DNA of 64,000 bases from the NCBI GenBank assembly GCA_021604765.1, contig BQJP01000011.1, forward strand, positions 1-64,000, given 5' to 3'. The notes beneath the pieces are model-generated. The model was not told the origin of the DNA, made no database searches, and saw only the letters and a program-made list of their open reading frames with translations. Source of the DNA: Thermodesulfobacteriota bacterium. GTDB taxonomy: Bacteria > Desulfobacterota_D > UBA1144 > Nemesobacterales > UBA2774. Of the stretch, positions 51,475 to 61,315 are shown piece by piece. Position 1 is the stretch's first letter. Each line of letters opens with the position of its first letter. A program made the translations under genes and the position numbers.

Positions 51475-52815
51475 TTGGAAATTGTACTTATTATCATTGC
51501 AGCTGTGATAGGCCGTTGGTTAGCCAGAATATTAAAACAACCCACGGTTTTGGGAGAATTGGTTGCTGGAATAATCATTGGTAATATTGGCTTTTGGTTT
51601 GATATGCCGATTTTTACTTTAATAATGGAGCTTAGCAATGTAGAAGAGATTTTCAGAGTTATCTGTTCATCCGGAATCTCGGTCGCTGAGGGTGTCAGAC
51701 ATGTTTACTCTCCGACTCAACTCACAGATGGTGAAATTGGGAATCAGCTTTTGGCGATACTCACTGGTACTCACGCCCCCAGATACATAATTATGGGGTT
51801 TACTTTATGGCTGTTCTCCGGTCTTGGAATTATCATTCTACTTTTCATGGTTGGACTTGATACAAGCATAGCCGATATGAAAAATGTAGGGAGACAGGCA
51901 ACAATGGTTGCCTTATTTGGTGTAGCAATTCCTCTGATTCTGGGAATTGTTATTAGTTATTGGATTCTGCTGGAATCTTCCATATCGTTCAGACTGTTTT
52001 TAGGAGCCACGTTATCGGCAACGAGTATAGGCATTACAGCAAGGCTATTCAAAGACCTGAATCAAATCCAAGACAAAACCGTACAAATAATTCTAGGTGC
52101 TGCAGTAATAGATGACATAATTGGTTTGATACTACTTGCCATTGTAGTGGCAATTGCAACAGCTGGTGAGTTAGATTTGCTTCTAATCTTACGTATTTCA
52201 ATACTTTCTATTATGTTCTTAGGAGCAGTCTTTTTTTTCGGTGAGCGCTTAGTTCGCTGGACATTGGTCAACAGATTTGATCAGAAAAACCAGAAACTAT
52301 TGTATTCTATTTGCCTCGCTTTTACTCTTTCCTTGGTCGCAAATTTGATCGGACTATCTTCGATTGTAGGTGCCTTCGCTGCAGGTTTGATTCTTAGTGA
52401 AAGTTATTTTACCAAAAGCTCATCTGATAAGGCAACTATAAAAGATTTAATTGCTCCTCTTGAAGCTGTATTTACACCAATATTTTTTGTTCTTATGGGA
52501 ATGCAAGTTAATTTAACAACTTTTTTGATGGAGGACGCTATATGGCTATCTTTATCAATCACAGCAGTAGCAATTCTTGGGAAACTATTATCAGGTATCT
52601 TTGCCGGCCGCCAAAATGATCGCCTGTCAATAGGAATCGGAATGGTTCCTCGAGGTGAAGTAGGTCTAATATTTGCTATTATAGGTAAAAGTTTGGGGGT
52701 ATTTAGCAATACTATATTCTCTGCAGTTGTTTTCATGGTCATTGTTACAACATTGATTACACCAGTACTATTAAAGTGGTCTGTAAATAGAAATCCTAGT
52801 GCTTCTATTGGTTAA
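51475..52815 (+). CDS. CPA2-family cation:proton antiporter (the real start is probably upstream)
   Basis: LARILKQPTVLGELVAGIIIGNIGFWF, GATLSATSIGITARLFKDL, FFVLMGMQVNL. Confidence 0.88.
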   Translation: MEIVLIIIAAVIGRWLARILKQPTVLGELVAGIIIGNIGFWFDMPIFTLIMELSNVEEIFRVICSSGISVAEGVRHVYSPTQLTDGEIGNQLLAILTGTHAPRYIIMGFTLWLFSGLGIIILLFMVGLDTSIADMKNVGRQATMVALFGVAIPLILGIVISYWILLESSISFRLFLGATLSATSIGITARLFKDLNQIQDKTVQIILGAAVIDDIIGLILLAIVVAIATAGELDLLLILRISILSIMFLGAVFFFGERLVRWTLVNRFDQKNQKLLYSICLAFTLSLVANLIGLSSIVGAFAAGLILSESYFTKSSSDKATIKDLIAPLEAVFTPIFFVLMGMQVNLTTFLMEDAIWLSLSITAVAILGKLLSGIFAGRQNDRLSIGIGMVPRGEVGLIFAIIGKSLGVFSNTIFSAVVFMVIVTTLITPVLLKWSVNRNPSASIG

Positions 52816-52887
52816 TTTGAAGAGCATAGGCATTCCAATTCTTTCGTGTACGACTCCTAACAACAACTTTAGTTAACCATAAAAATC

Positions 52888-53343
52888 TTATTCAACATCC
52901 TTATTAGTGTTTCCATTAAAATTTAGTAGATTTGTCTCATTTTCAAAATAATAAACACTGCCGTTCTGCTCAGCACCTATTATAGATTCTGCTTTATCAA
53001 CTTTCCTGTTACTAACAGGGTCAATAGATTCTCGACTATTCGGATCATTCTTTAGAGTAGCTTCGCACATTTTGCAGCAACCGTAGTAGGTTTTTCCTTC
53101 CACTTCGACAGGTATTTGTTCATTATTAAAAAGTTGGTCATTGATCATACATACGTATTTTGACTCTACTTCAGATAGGGCAGGTAAAGTCGTCTTATCA
53201 GTATCGCTTTCCTTTGAACCTTGAGCCCCTGCCTGTGAAATAAGAACTGCTACAACTAAAAATAAACTAACGCTTAAAACCCTAACTTTAGAAAGTGAAA
53301 AAGTCTTAGTTGTCATATAACGAACCTCCTTGGTTTTTTTCAT
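52888..53343 (-). CDS. Secreted TRASH/YHS-like metal-binding protein
   Basis: Signal peptide; YVCMINDQLFNNEQIPVEVEGKTYYGCCKMCEATLKNDPNSRESIDPVSNRKVDKAES. Confidence 0.7.
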   Translation of the reverse strand: MKKTKEVRYMTTKTFSLSKVRVLSVSLFLVVAVLISQAGAQGSKESDTDKTTLPALSEVESKYVCMINDQLFNNEQIPVEVEGKTYYGCCKMCEATLKNDPNSRESIDPVSNRKVDKAESIIGAEQNGSVYYFENETNLLNFNGNTNKDVE

Positions 53344-53355
53344 TGCCCTTATTGC

Positions 53356-53841
53356 TTACTCTATATGTTTTGGAGCCCAACTGAAGCGAAGATTTTTTCT
53401 CTCATCATCAATATTTAAACCAACAACCGCATTAAACGGTCCAATACTTTCGATTCCAGTTGTGGCATACAGATATGGTACTTGATCCCGATATCCACGT
53501 TTTAAATCAAACCATTTTATAGAATTAGATTTCATACGTGTCATACGTAAATAACCACGTCCGGTAATATCTTCTGGCATAGGAATAGGGTTCATATCGT
53601 CGTCTATCATTATAAGGGAAATATCTCCACTCTTATAATCGACTACAAATTCTACGTAATTCTTTTCCAGTTTTAGCACTATCCCCCCATTCGGGCCATC
53701 CAACTCTTCCTCTTGATAACCCTTGCCCATTAGTGGGCCATGAGACCAAGCACTGTTGCTCAATTTAGGGATTAACCCCAGAGAGATAATAAGAATTAGA
53801 GTAAGGACTATTTTAAAAAAAGATTTTCTCCGTAATTGCAT
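53356..53841 (-). CDS. Secreted hypothetical protein in the copper-efflux operon
   Basis: Signal peptide; GPNGGIVLKLEKNYVEFVVDYKSGDISLIMIDDDMNPIP. Confidence 0.6.
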   Translation of the reverse strand: MQLRRKSFFKIVLTLILIISLGLIPKLSNSAWSHGPLMGKGYQEEELDGPNGGIVLKLEKNYVEFVVDYKSGDISLIMIDDDMNPIPMPEDITGRGYLRMTRMKSNSIKWFDLKRGYRDQVPYLYATTGIESIGPFNAVVGLNIDDERKNLRFSWAPKHIE

Positions 53842-54008
53842 TAGATCTTTCCTCCCATTGATTGTATTTCCAATTTTTTAAACCTTGAACCGAATTATCC
53901 GAGAACAGAAACTTAGTGCACATCTTTCTCACCATCATTATGAATGTGGACATCTGGCATCTCAGTTTGATTAGTACTTTGGTCGGCAAGATTATCGTGT
54001 TGTTCATC

Positions 54009-54554
54009 TTAGTGTGAATGATCACCGTGGTTATGTTCTTGAGGCATTTTTTCGGATTCTTCTTTTAATGACTTATACTTTTCAGCTGATAAATCGGGAA
54101 GTTTTTGCATGAAAGCAACCATAGCCCAAAGCTCCTCATCGCTGTGAGTTGGTCCGAATGCAGGCATCCCTGTCATCTTAATTCCATTTTGAGTTATCCA
54201 AAAGAGCTCTTCCGGGGGCATATGTAAAGCCAATTCAGACAAGTCCGGAGGCTCAGGATTCAAACCTTCTCCTATCACAGAGGGAGATATACCCGGAGCC
54301 CCGTGACATCCTACACACATTTGATCGTAATTATTGAAGCCTGTCATTGTAAGTGATTCATCATTGAGATTTGGAACAGCAATATCCTTAGAACGCGAAC
54401 GGACCGATTTTTCTTTGGTTGTTTGAAGCACCCACTTTACAATTTCTGTCTCAGGTTTTGTTGCTGCGACATCGAATAGGCCAGAATTAATAAACGCCAA
54501 CCCGCACAATACTAAAAAGATGCCAATAACTAAAAGAATGATAATAATTTTCAT
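54009..54554 (-). CDS. Cytochrome c with His-rich C-terminal tail
   Basis: CVGCHG heme motif; MPAFGPTHSDEELWAMVAFMQKLP; tail HNHGDHSH. Confidence 0.88.
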   Translation of the reverse strand: MKIIIILLVIGIFLVLCGLAFINSGLFDVAATKPETEIVKWVLQTTKEKSVRSRSKDIAVPNLNDESLTMTGFNNYDQMCVGCHGAPGISPSVIGEGLNPEPPDLSELALHMPPEELFWITQNGIKMTGMPAFGPTHSDEELWAMVAFMQKLPDLSAEKYKSLKEESEKMPQEHNHGDHSH

Positions 54555-54556
54555 AA

Positions 54557-57500
54557 TTAATCCTCCTTGATATTGTTATTTTTATTATTCTTTACACCCA
54601 TACCTCTACCTCTCCATAACGAGTAAACAACCGGAATAATCACAAGTGTTAATACAGTCGAAGTTATTAGTCCCCCGACCATAGGTGCTGCTATCCTCTT
54701 CATCATGTCTGCTCCGGTGCCAAGACTCCACATTAAGGGAAGTAGCCCCATAGTAGTAGACATTACTGTCATCATTTTGGGCCTTACTCTCTGCACTGCC
54801 CCATCAGTAATCGAACCATGAAGGTCTGTTATATTTTTCATTTTCCCTTCATCTTTCCATTTTTTATACGCCTCATCGAGATATATAATCATTACAACAC
54901 CTGTTTGTGCTGCTAGTCCCGCAAGCGCTATCATTCCTACCCAAACTGCTACACTCATATCGTAGCCTAATAGGTATAGCAACCAAATGCTTCCAACCAA
55001 AGAAAAGGGCACTGAAAGAAGGACAATCAAGGTCTCTGTTGCCGATTTAAAGTTCATGTAAAGCAAAAGAAATATTATGAGGACAGTAATTGGCAATATA
55101 ATAGTAAGTTTCTCTTTCACTCTTTGTAAGTATTCATATTGACCAGCCCATTCCAAAAAATATCCGGGCGGAAGATCTACCTTTTCCCGTATAAGCTCTT
55201 TTGCTTCATTTACGTACCCTTCATAGTTTTTTCCCTCAACATCAACAAAGACGTATCCGACTTTTTGCCCGTCTTCGTTTCTTATTTGAGGCGGACCCGT
55301 TGAGAAATTGATATCTGCCAGGAGCGAGATAGGAATCTGTGCTCCAGTAGGTGTAGAAATGACAACTCTTTCAAGTTCTTCTATGTCGGTTCTAAGTTCT
55401 CTCTGATACCGGACGTTTATCGGATATCTCTCCTGACCCTCTACCGTTTGTGAGATATTTTTCCCTCCGATCGCCGTTTCTATGACATCCTCGACATCTC
55501 CCACAGTAAGTCCGTATCTTGCAGCCTGCTCACGGTTAATATCAAAATCAAGGAAGTAGCCTCCGGTTACCCTTTCAGCAAAAACGCTCCTTGTACCCTC
55601 TAGATCAGATAATACGCCCTCGATTTCAACGCCTACGTCTTCAATAGTTTTAAGATCAGGCCCGAAAACTTTTATGCCGAGATTGCTCCTAAACCCTGTG
55701 GAAAGCATCTCTGTTCTTGTTTGAATGGGCATCCAGAATATATTTGCCATACCGGGGAATCTGACATTCTGGTTCATCTCCGCTAAGAGCTTGTCCCAAG
55801 TCATTCCAGGTCGCCACTGGTCTTTAGGTTTAAGTGTGATCACCGTTTCTACCATGCTAAGCGGAGCAGGGTCAGTAGCTGTACTAGCACGGCCTATCTT
55901 ACCAAATACTCTTTCGACCTCAGGGAACTCCATTAGCATCCTGTCCTGCGTGTTCAGTATTTTTGCAGCTTCAGTAATTGACATACCCGGAACAGCAGTG
56001 GGCATATATAAGATCGTGCCTTCATTTAAAGGAGGCATGAACTCGGAGCCAAGCTTGGAAAAAGGAATTAAAGTTATAACTAATATCACTAAAGCAGATA
56101 CTATTACAGTCTTTTTAAATCTAAGTGCGAACTTAACTACAGGGTTGTATAGCCATATTAGTCCCCTGCTTATAGGATTTTTGTCCTCAGGTCTTACCTT
56201 ACCCTTAATTAACAATACAATAAGTGCAGGTGTAATGGTAATGGCAAGAAGGGCAGAAAAGAACAATGAGAATGTTGTGGTGAATGCAAGTGGCTTGAAG
56301 AGCCTTCCCTCCTGGGCCTCAAGTGTAAATACAGGAAGGAAAGCAACAGTTATAACCAGAAGGGCAAAGAAAATTGGTTTTCCAACTTCCTTCATAGCGC
56401 CCACTACTATATTGAATCTTTCCCCCTTTTCTCCTTCCGACTGCCATTTCTCCAGTTTTTTATGGACATTTTCTACAAGCACAATCGATGCATCAACCAT
56501 TACCCCTATTGCAATTGCAATACCTCCCAAAGACATGATATTTGAGGTTAGTTTCATATAATAAATTGGAATAAACGCTATTAATATCGATAGAGGTATA
56601 GTTAGTATTGGAGTGATAGCACTCCTGAAATGAAAGAGGAAAACAATTATTACAATGCTTACTATAATCATTTCCTCTAATATTTTTTCTTTCAGTGTTG
56701 AAATGGCTCTTTGAATTAGGCCTGAGCGGTCATAAGTAGTCACTACTTCAACCCCTTCGGGCAATGAGGGCTTAATATCCTCTAATTTTTGCTTTACTCT
56801 CTCTATAACCTCTAAAGCGTTTTCACCATAACGCATGATCACAATGCCGCCTACCGTCTCACCTTTGCCGTCCAAGTCAGCAAGCCCTCTTCTAATGTCC
56901 GGGCCTAGTTGAACATTCGCGATATCTCTAATGTATACAGGTGTACCGTGCTTGTTAGCTTTAACAGGTATTAGCTCTATATCTTCTACTGATTTTATGT
57001 ATCCACGCCCCCTGACGAAATACTCGGTGGTTGCAAACTCAACAACCCTACCACCTACATCATTATTACTTCGCCTGATAGCAGTGATTACATCTTCTAA
57101 TGGGATATCGTAAGCAATTAGTTTATTGGGATCTATCTCCACCTGATACTGCTTTTCGAAACCGCCCACACTTGCAACCTCCGCAACTCCTGGAACTGAT
57201 TCAAGCCAATAGCGGAGATACCAGTCCTGGAATGTCCTAAGCTCAGCTAAATCGTTATTACCCGTTTCATCAACCAGAGCATATTGGTAGACCCATCCTA
57301 CCCCTGTTGCGTCAGGCCCTAAAGTGGGTGTGACTCCCTCGGGCAAACTACCTGACACTTCATTTAGATATTCAAGAATCCTGCTCCTAGCCCAGTACAT
57401 ATCAGTTCCGTCCTCAAAGATCACGTAAACAAAAGAAAGACCGAAGAAAGATTGCCCACGGACAAATTTCACATTAGGAGCAGCGATCATGGTTGTTGTT

Positions 57501-57706
57501 ATAGGATACGTAATCTGGTCTTCTACCAAGTCCGGGCTTCTGCCAGACCATTCGGTAAATACTATTACCTGAACATCTGACAGATCAGGTATTGCATCGA
57601 GAGGGGTATTTCTCATAGCCCAAAATCCCCATGCAGCCATGAAAAGCACTAGAATAATTGTTAGAAACTTGTTTTTTGACGAGTACTCAATAATTTTTTC
57701 TATCAT
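54557..57706 (-). CDS. cusA: CusA/CzcA heavy-metal RND efflux permease
   Basis: 1049 aa; FWAMRNTPLDAIPDLSDVQVIVFTEWSGRSPDLVEDQITYPITTTM, GGIAIAIGVMVDASIVLVENVHKKLE. Confidence 0.95.
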   Translation of the reverse strand: MIEKIIEYSSKNKFLTIILVLFMAAWGFWAMRNTPLDAIPDLSDVQVIVFTEWSGRSPDLVEDQITYPITTTMIAAPNVKFVRGQSFFGLSFVYVIFEDGTDMYWARSRILEYLNEVSGSLPEGVTPTLGPDATGVGWVYQYALVDETGNNDLAELRTFQDWYLRYWLESVPGVAEVASVGGFEKQYQVEIDPNKLIAYDIPLEDVITAIRRSNNDVGGRVVEFATTEYFVRGRGYIKSVEDIELIPVKANKHGTPVYIRDIANVQLGPDIRRGLADLDGKGETVGGIVIMRYGENALEVIERVKQKLEDIKPSLPEGVEVVTTYDRSGLIQRAISTLKEKILEEMIIVSIVIIVFLFHFRSAITPILTIPLSILIAFIPIYYMKLTSNIMSLGGIAIAIGVMVDASIVLVENVHKKLEKWQSEGEKGERFNIVVGAMKEVGKPIFFALLVITVAFLPVFTLEAQEGRLFKPLAFTTTFSLFFSALLAITITPALIVLLIKGKVRPEDKNPISRGLIWLYNPVVKFALRFKKTVIVSALVILVITLIPFSKLGSEFMPPLNEGTILYMPTAVPGMSITEAAKILNTQDRMLMEFPEVERVFGKIGRASTATDPAPLSMVETVITLKPKDQWRPGMTWDKLLAEMNQNVRFPGMANIFWMPIQTRTEMLSTGFRSNLGIKVFGPDLKTIEDVGVEIEGVLSDLEGTRSVFAERVTGGYFLDFDINREQAARYGLTVGDVEDVIETAIGGKNISQTVEGQERYPINVRYQRELRTDIEELERVVISTPTGAQIPISLLADINFSTGPPQIRNEDGQKVGYVFVDVEGKNYEGYVNEAKELIREKVDLPPGYFLEWAGQYEYLQRVKEKLTIILPITVLIIFLLLYMNFKSATETLIVLLSVPFSLVGSIWLLYLLGYDMSVAVWVGMIALAGLAAQTGVVMIIYLDEAYKKWKDEGKMKNITDLHGSITDGAVQRVRPKMMTVMSTTMGLLPLMWSLGTGADMMKRIAAPMVGGLITSTVLTLVIIPVVYSLWRGRGMGVKNNKNNNIKED

Positions 57707-57750
57707 TTATTATCTCCATCTAACGAGACCAAGATGTCTCGTAGAAATCC

Positions 57751-59274
57751 TTAGTGATTGTGTAACTGAGGTTGCTGTATCTCAGATTCATTGTTTATAT
57801 CTTGTTCCAACTTAGGCTCTAATTTCTGTGTTGATTCCTGATTACTTTCATCCTCACCCCAGGTTGCGACAGCTGCTTGGACTTTACTTTCGGAATCAAT
57901 TAGGAAATTAGCTCTTGAAACTACCTGCTCGCCGCTTTTTAAACCCCTAAGCACTTCATAATAACTCCCTGTTTTTAGGCCAAGCTGTACTCTTCTTATT
58001 TCAAAAATACCGTTTCCTTTATCTACAAAAACGACATCCTGTTTCCCTGTCCTTAAAACAGCACTTGTAGGTATTGAAAGTTTTTCCCCAATGGGAATTT
58101 CCAGACTAATATCCGCATACATTTCAGGAAGAAGCTTTAGATCGGGATTTGGGAACTCCAGACGAACTTTCACTGTTCTTGTCTCAGGGTTTAAATGAGG
58201 ATTTATGAACTTAACTTCGCCTTCAAATACCTCTCCGGGAAAAGAATCCAAAGTCATTTCAGCCTTCTGCCCCAGCTTAATCATAGATATTTCATTTTCG
58301 TAGATATCTACTTGCACCCAAACTCTTGAGTGATCGGCAATTGTATATACAGTGGTATTAGGATCTACAAACTTATTCTCAAAAGCGTTTTTTTCAATAA
58401 CATTGCCTGAAATCGGGGAGTAAATAATAACACTGTCTTTTACTTTTCCGGTTCTTTCCAAGTCTTTTATCTGATTTTCTGAAATGTCCCAGAGTTCAAG
58501 CCGTCTTCTGGTAGCTTCCATTAAGGAATTTGCCCCTTGTGAAATTTCCGGGAAATCACTTTTAGCTAATAAGTCTTTTGAGCGAAGAGCTAGCAGATAT
58601 TCTTCTTGGGTAGATACCAGTTCAGGGCTGTAGATTGAAAAAAGCGGGTCCCCTTTACTCACATACTGCCATGTAAAATCAACAAAAACTTTGTCGATCC
58701 AACCTTCTATCTTTGTATGAATGTGCTCAATATTAGTTTCCTCAATTTCAACCATCCCAACTGTCCGTATATCTTTATCTAAAGTTCTCATCATTACAGG
58801 TTCAGTTTTTATACCGATTAATTGCTGCCTTTCAGGATTTACTGAAAATGTAGATTTCACTTCTTGATCACTGCCTGTTTTTGGACGAACCCCCATGCTG
58901 CTATGATCATGCCCCTGCATACCAGCCATGTCTTCTCCGTTTTCTGTACTGTCTTTTTCTTCCATTCTCTCTTGTGCCATAGGTTCTATTTGAGAATTAT
59001 CTTTTTCCCATACCGGAGTAGTTTCCATACCACATATAGGACATTGTCCGGGCTCTTTCATTCGGACTGAAGGGTGCATTGCGCAAGTCCAATAGTCTAT
59101 TTCACCCTCTTCAGTGAACACAGGTCTGTACTGATGTTCGTGTTTGTCTTCAAGAATTGGGATTTTATTAATCAAGGGAATATTCGCACCGTATGTATAT
59201 AGAACAAAACCTCCGATTACTAACACCACGAATATCCACAAAATCTTGTACAGTCTATTTTTGGTTTGTGACAT
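57751..59274 (-). CDS. cusB: CusB-like RND periplasmic adaptor with N-terminal heavy-metal-binding YWTCAMHP motif
   Basis: YWTCAMHPSVRMKEPGQCPICGMETTPV; HIHTKIEGWIDKVFVDFTWQYVSKGDPLFSIYSPELVSTQEEYL. Confidence 0.93.
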   Translation of the reverse strand: MSQTKNRLYKILWIFVVLVIGGFVLYTYGANIPLINKIPILEDKHEHQYRPVFTEEGEIDYWTCAMHPSVRMKEPGQCPICGMETTPVWEKDNSQIEPMAQERMEEKDSTENGEDMAGMQGHDHSSMGVRPKTGSDQEVKSTFSVNPERQQLIGIKTEPVMMRTLDKDIRTVGMVEIEETNIEHIHTKIEGWIDKVFVDFTWQYVSKGDPLFSIYSPELVSTQEEYLLALRSKDLLAKSDFPEISQGANSLMEATRRRLELWDISENQIKDLERTGKVKDSVIIYSPISGNVIEKNAFENKFVDPNTTVYTIADHSRVWVQVDIYENEISMIKLGQKAEMTLDSFPGEVFEGEVKFINPHLNPETRTVKVRLEFPNPDLKLLPEMYADISLEIPIGEKLSIPTSAVLRTGKQDVVFVDKGNGIFEIRRVQLGLKTGSYYEVLRGLKSGEQVVSRANFLIDSESKVQAAVATWGEDESNQESTQKLEPKLEQDINNESEIQQPQLHNH

Positions 59275-60583
59275 TTTGTTCTCTCCTAATCTTGTTATTG
59301 TTTATTACTTCTTCCGAAGTAGACAATCCACTCCCTATCAAATCAATCGCGGCGATTTCCTCAATTCGGGTCAGAGCTTTGTGATAAGAAGTTAGTTGTC
59401 CGTAGTATTCAAGTTCGAAGTTAAAAAGAGTTATCAAGTTATCCAGCAAGGTGAGGAAATCTATATCCCCAACTTGATAGCCTGATATCGCTGATTCAAG
59501 CGATAGTGATGATTGAGGAATGATTCCTGTTTGATATAGATTAAGGAGTTTTGCAGCTGTGGTTGCTGTAATATAATTGTCTTTTACCTCAAACAGGAGA
59601 CTATTTTTGGTAGCTTCGTAGTTCTGTTGTGCTTCTGAAACCTCCAAAACCGCTTCCTTGACTCCAAATCTTTCTTTTCTCCAGTAGTAGAGTGGTACTT
59701 TTAGGCCGAGACTAACTTGCCAGATATCATCCAGATCACCGTTCCCTCCATCACGGTTAAAGTAGGTAGCTCCAAGTATAAAGTCAGGGAGATATTGTTT
59801 CTTTGCCAGTTTTAAAGATTCTTCTCTGCTATCAATTATTTCTGAGCTTGATTTAAGCAGTGGTGCGCGCTCAGAAGTTGCATCGGTAATTTCAGAAAGT
59901 GTTACTGTAAGTTCCGATTTTGCGATTTCCTCAGGCTCTCCGAGTGGAGAGTCAAGCGGGCGGTTCAATATTTTTTTTATTTTTGTCTCTACAATCTCCT
60001 TTCTCTCATTTAAAAGCTCAAGTCTTTCAATGAATCCTGACAACTCTACTTGAGCTTTCAAAACATCTTGCTGTATTCCCATTCCTACTTCATATTTTAC
60101 TTCTGCGATCTTAGTAAATTTTTCAAGCAATTCCTTGTTTCTATTAGTAATCTCTATTGATTTATTGATAAAGAACCACTCAAAGTAAGCTTCTTTTAAA
60201 TCAGCTATCACTTTTCTACTTATTGCATCAGAAAGCCATCTTTGAGATTCGGATTCTTGTTGAGCTATCTCTTCTTTCGAAGAGAGTTTTCCAGGAAATG
60301 GTATTTCCTGAGTAACAAAGGCTTGTATATCAGACCTTGGGTCTTCACCTAAAGTTATATCGGAGAAACTGACATTTTTGATTCTTCCTCCTATTATAGG
60401 ATTAGGTAAAGAACCTTCTTGAGAAGGACGCATGGTAGATGCTTCCCACCTTGCTTTTGAAGCTTTTATTTCAGGGTTATTTTCACTGGTTTCCTGAACT
60501 AATGAATCCAGTTTTACTACTTCAGCACTTGCATTAATTCCGAAAATTAATGTAGCGAATAAAATAATTTGGAATAACTTCAT
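59255..60583 (-). CDS. TolC-family outer-membrane efflux protein (CusC-like)
   Basis: Signal peptide; LVQETSENNPEIKASKARWEA; typical paired helical repeats. Confidence 0.9.
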   Translation of the reverse strand: MKLFQIILFATLIFGINASAEVVKLDSLVQETSENNPEIKASKARWEASTMRPSQEGSLPNPIIGGRIKNVSFSDITLGEDPRSDIQAFVTQEIPFPGKLSSKEEIAQQESESQRWLSDAISRKVIADLKEAYFEWFFINKSIEITNRNKELLEKFTKIAEVKYEVGMGIQQDVLKAQVELSGFIERLELLNERKEIVETKIKKILNRPLDSPLGEPEEIAKSELTVTLSEITDATSERAPLLKSSSEIIDSREESLKLAKKQYLPDFILGATYFNRDGGNGDLDDIWQVSLGLKVPLYYWRKERFGVKEAVLEVSEAQQNYEATKNSLLFEVKDNYITATTAAKLLNLYQTGIIPQSSLSLESAISGYQVGDIDFLTLLDNLITLFNFELEYYGQLTSYHKALTRIEEIAAIDLIGSGLSTSEEVINNNKIRREQNVTNQK

Positions 60584-60736
60584 ATTATTTTCTCCGTTTC
60601 TTAATTACTAATTACGACCTCACAAAATGGAGGTTAGATAAATTTCTTAACAAACTTTTCGAAAGAATAGATATAGAGGGACCATGATAGCAAAAATTTG
60701 CTATCCTTGATCAATAGATGTATTGGGAGTGGTGAT

Positions 60737-61129
60737 TTATAGTAAAAAGCTAGAAACAGATAAGTATATATTCGGTGGATCGTGAGAACTACTAGAGTTT
60801 ATTAAATCTATGTTTTTTGAGATTTTTGAATCAAAATGATCTGGAAAATCTAATAAATATAGAATTGCTAATATGTTTTTATCTAAATTTACTTCTATAG
60901 ACGAATTGGTTAAGCCTTCGTAACAGCATTCAGAATTTTCTATATCAGTCGAGCTACTATTTTGAATTAATGCTTGAGCTTCATCTGCACTATCAGCACC
61001 ACTATGATTTCCCATATCACAATGAGAGCCCATTTCGTCAGAGCTTTCAGCTATGAGAACAGTTGCTGAACAGACACCGCTATAACAAAGCGCTAAACTA
61101 AATATTAGAAATAAACTTAGAAATCTCAT
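60737..61129 (-). CDS. Small secreted Cys/His-containing hypothetical protein upstream of cusCBA
   Basis: Signal peptide; GSHCDMGNHSG and ECCYEG. Confidence 0.55.
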   Translation of the reverse strand: MRFLSLFLIFSLALCYSGVCSATVLIAESSDEMGSHCDMGNHSGADSADEAQALIQNSSSTDIENSECCYEGLTNSSIEVNLDKNILAILYLLDFPDHFDSKISKNIDLINSSSSHDPPNIYLSVSSFLL

Positions 61130-61315
61130 ATCACAAATAATAGCAATATATAATTCGATGTCAACTAATCATTAAAATTTAATGTCAGTAGATATGTCAG
61201 TAACTCAAAGGTAGAATATGTATAAAGCCAAACAACTCCAAATACAAAAGTTAAGTGATCTATTGTCCTTAGATTCTATCTCTTTATACTACTTTATACT
61301 GATATTCTATTTATT

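Noticed and set aside
53813-54025. Supplied minus-strand ORF of 70 aa
   Set aside because: Overlaps two better-supported genes, has no family resemblance, and runs in a different frame from the His-rich continuation of the cytochrome gene.
60584-60736. Sigma-54 promoter for the Cus-like operon
   Set aside because: The GG and GC elements near the 60686 palindrome are 13 rather than 10 nt apart; no acceptable -24/-12 pair was found.
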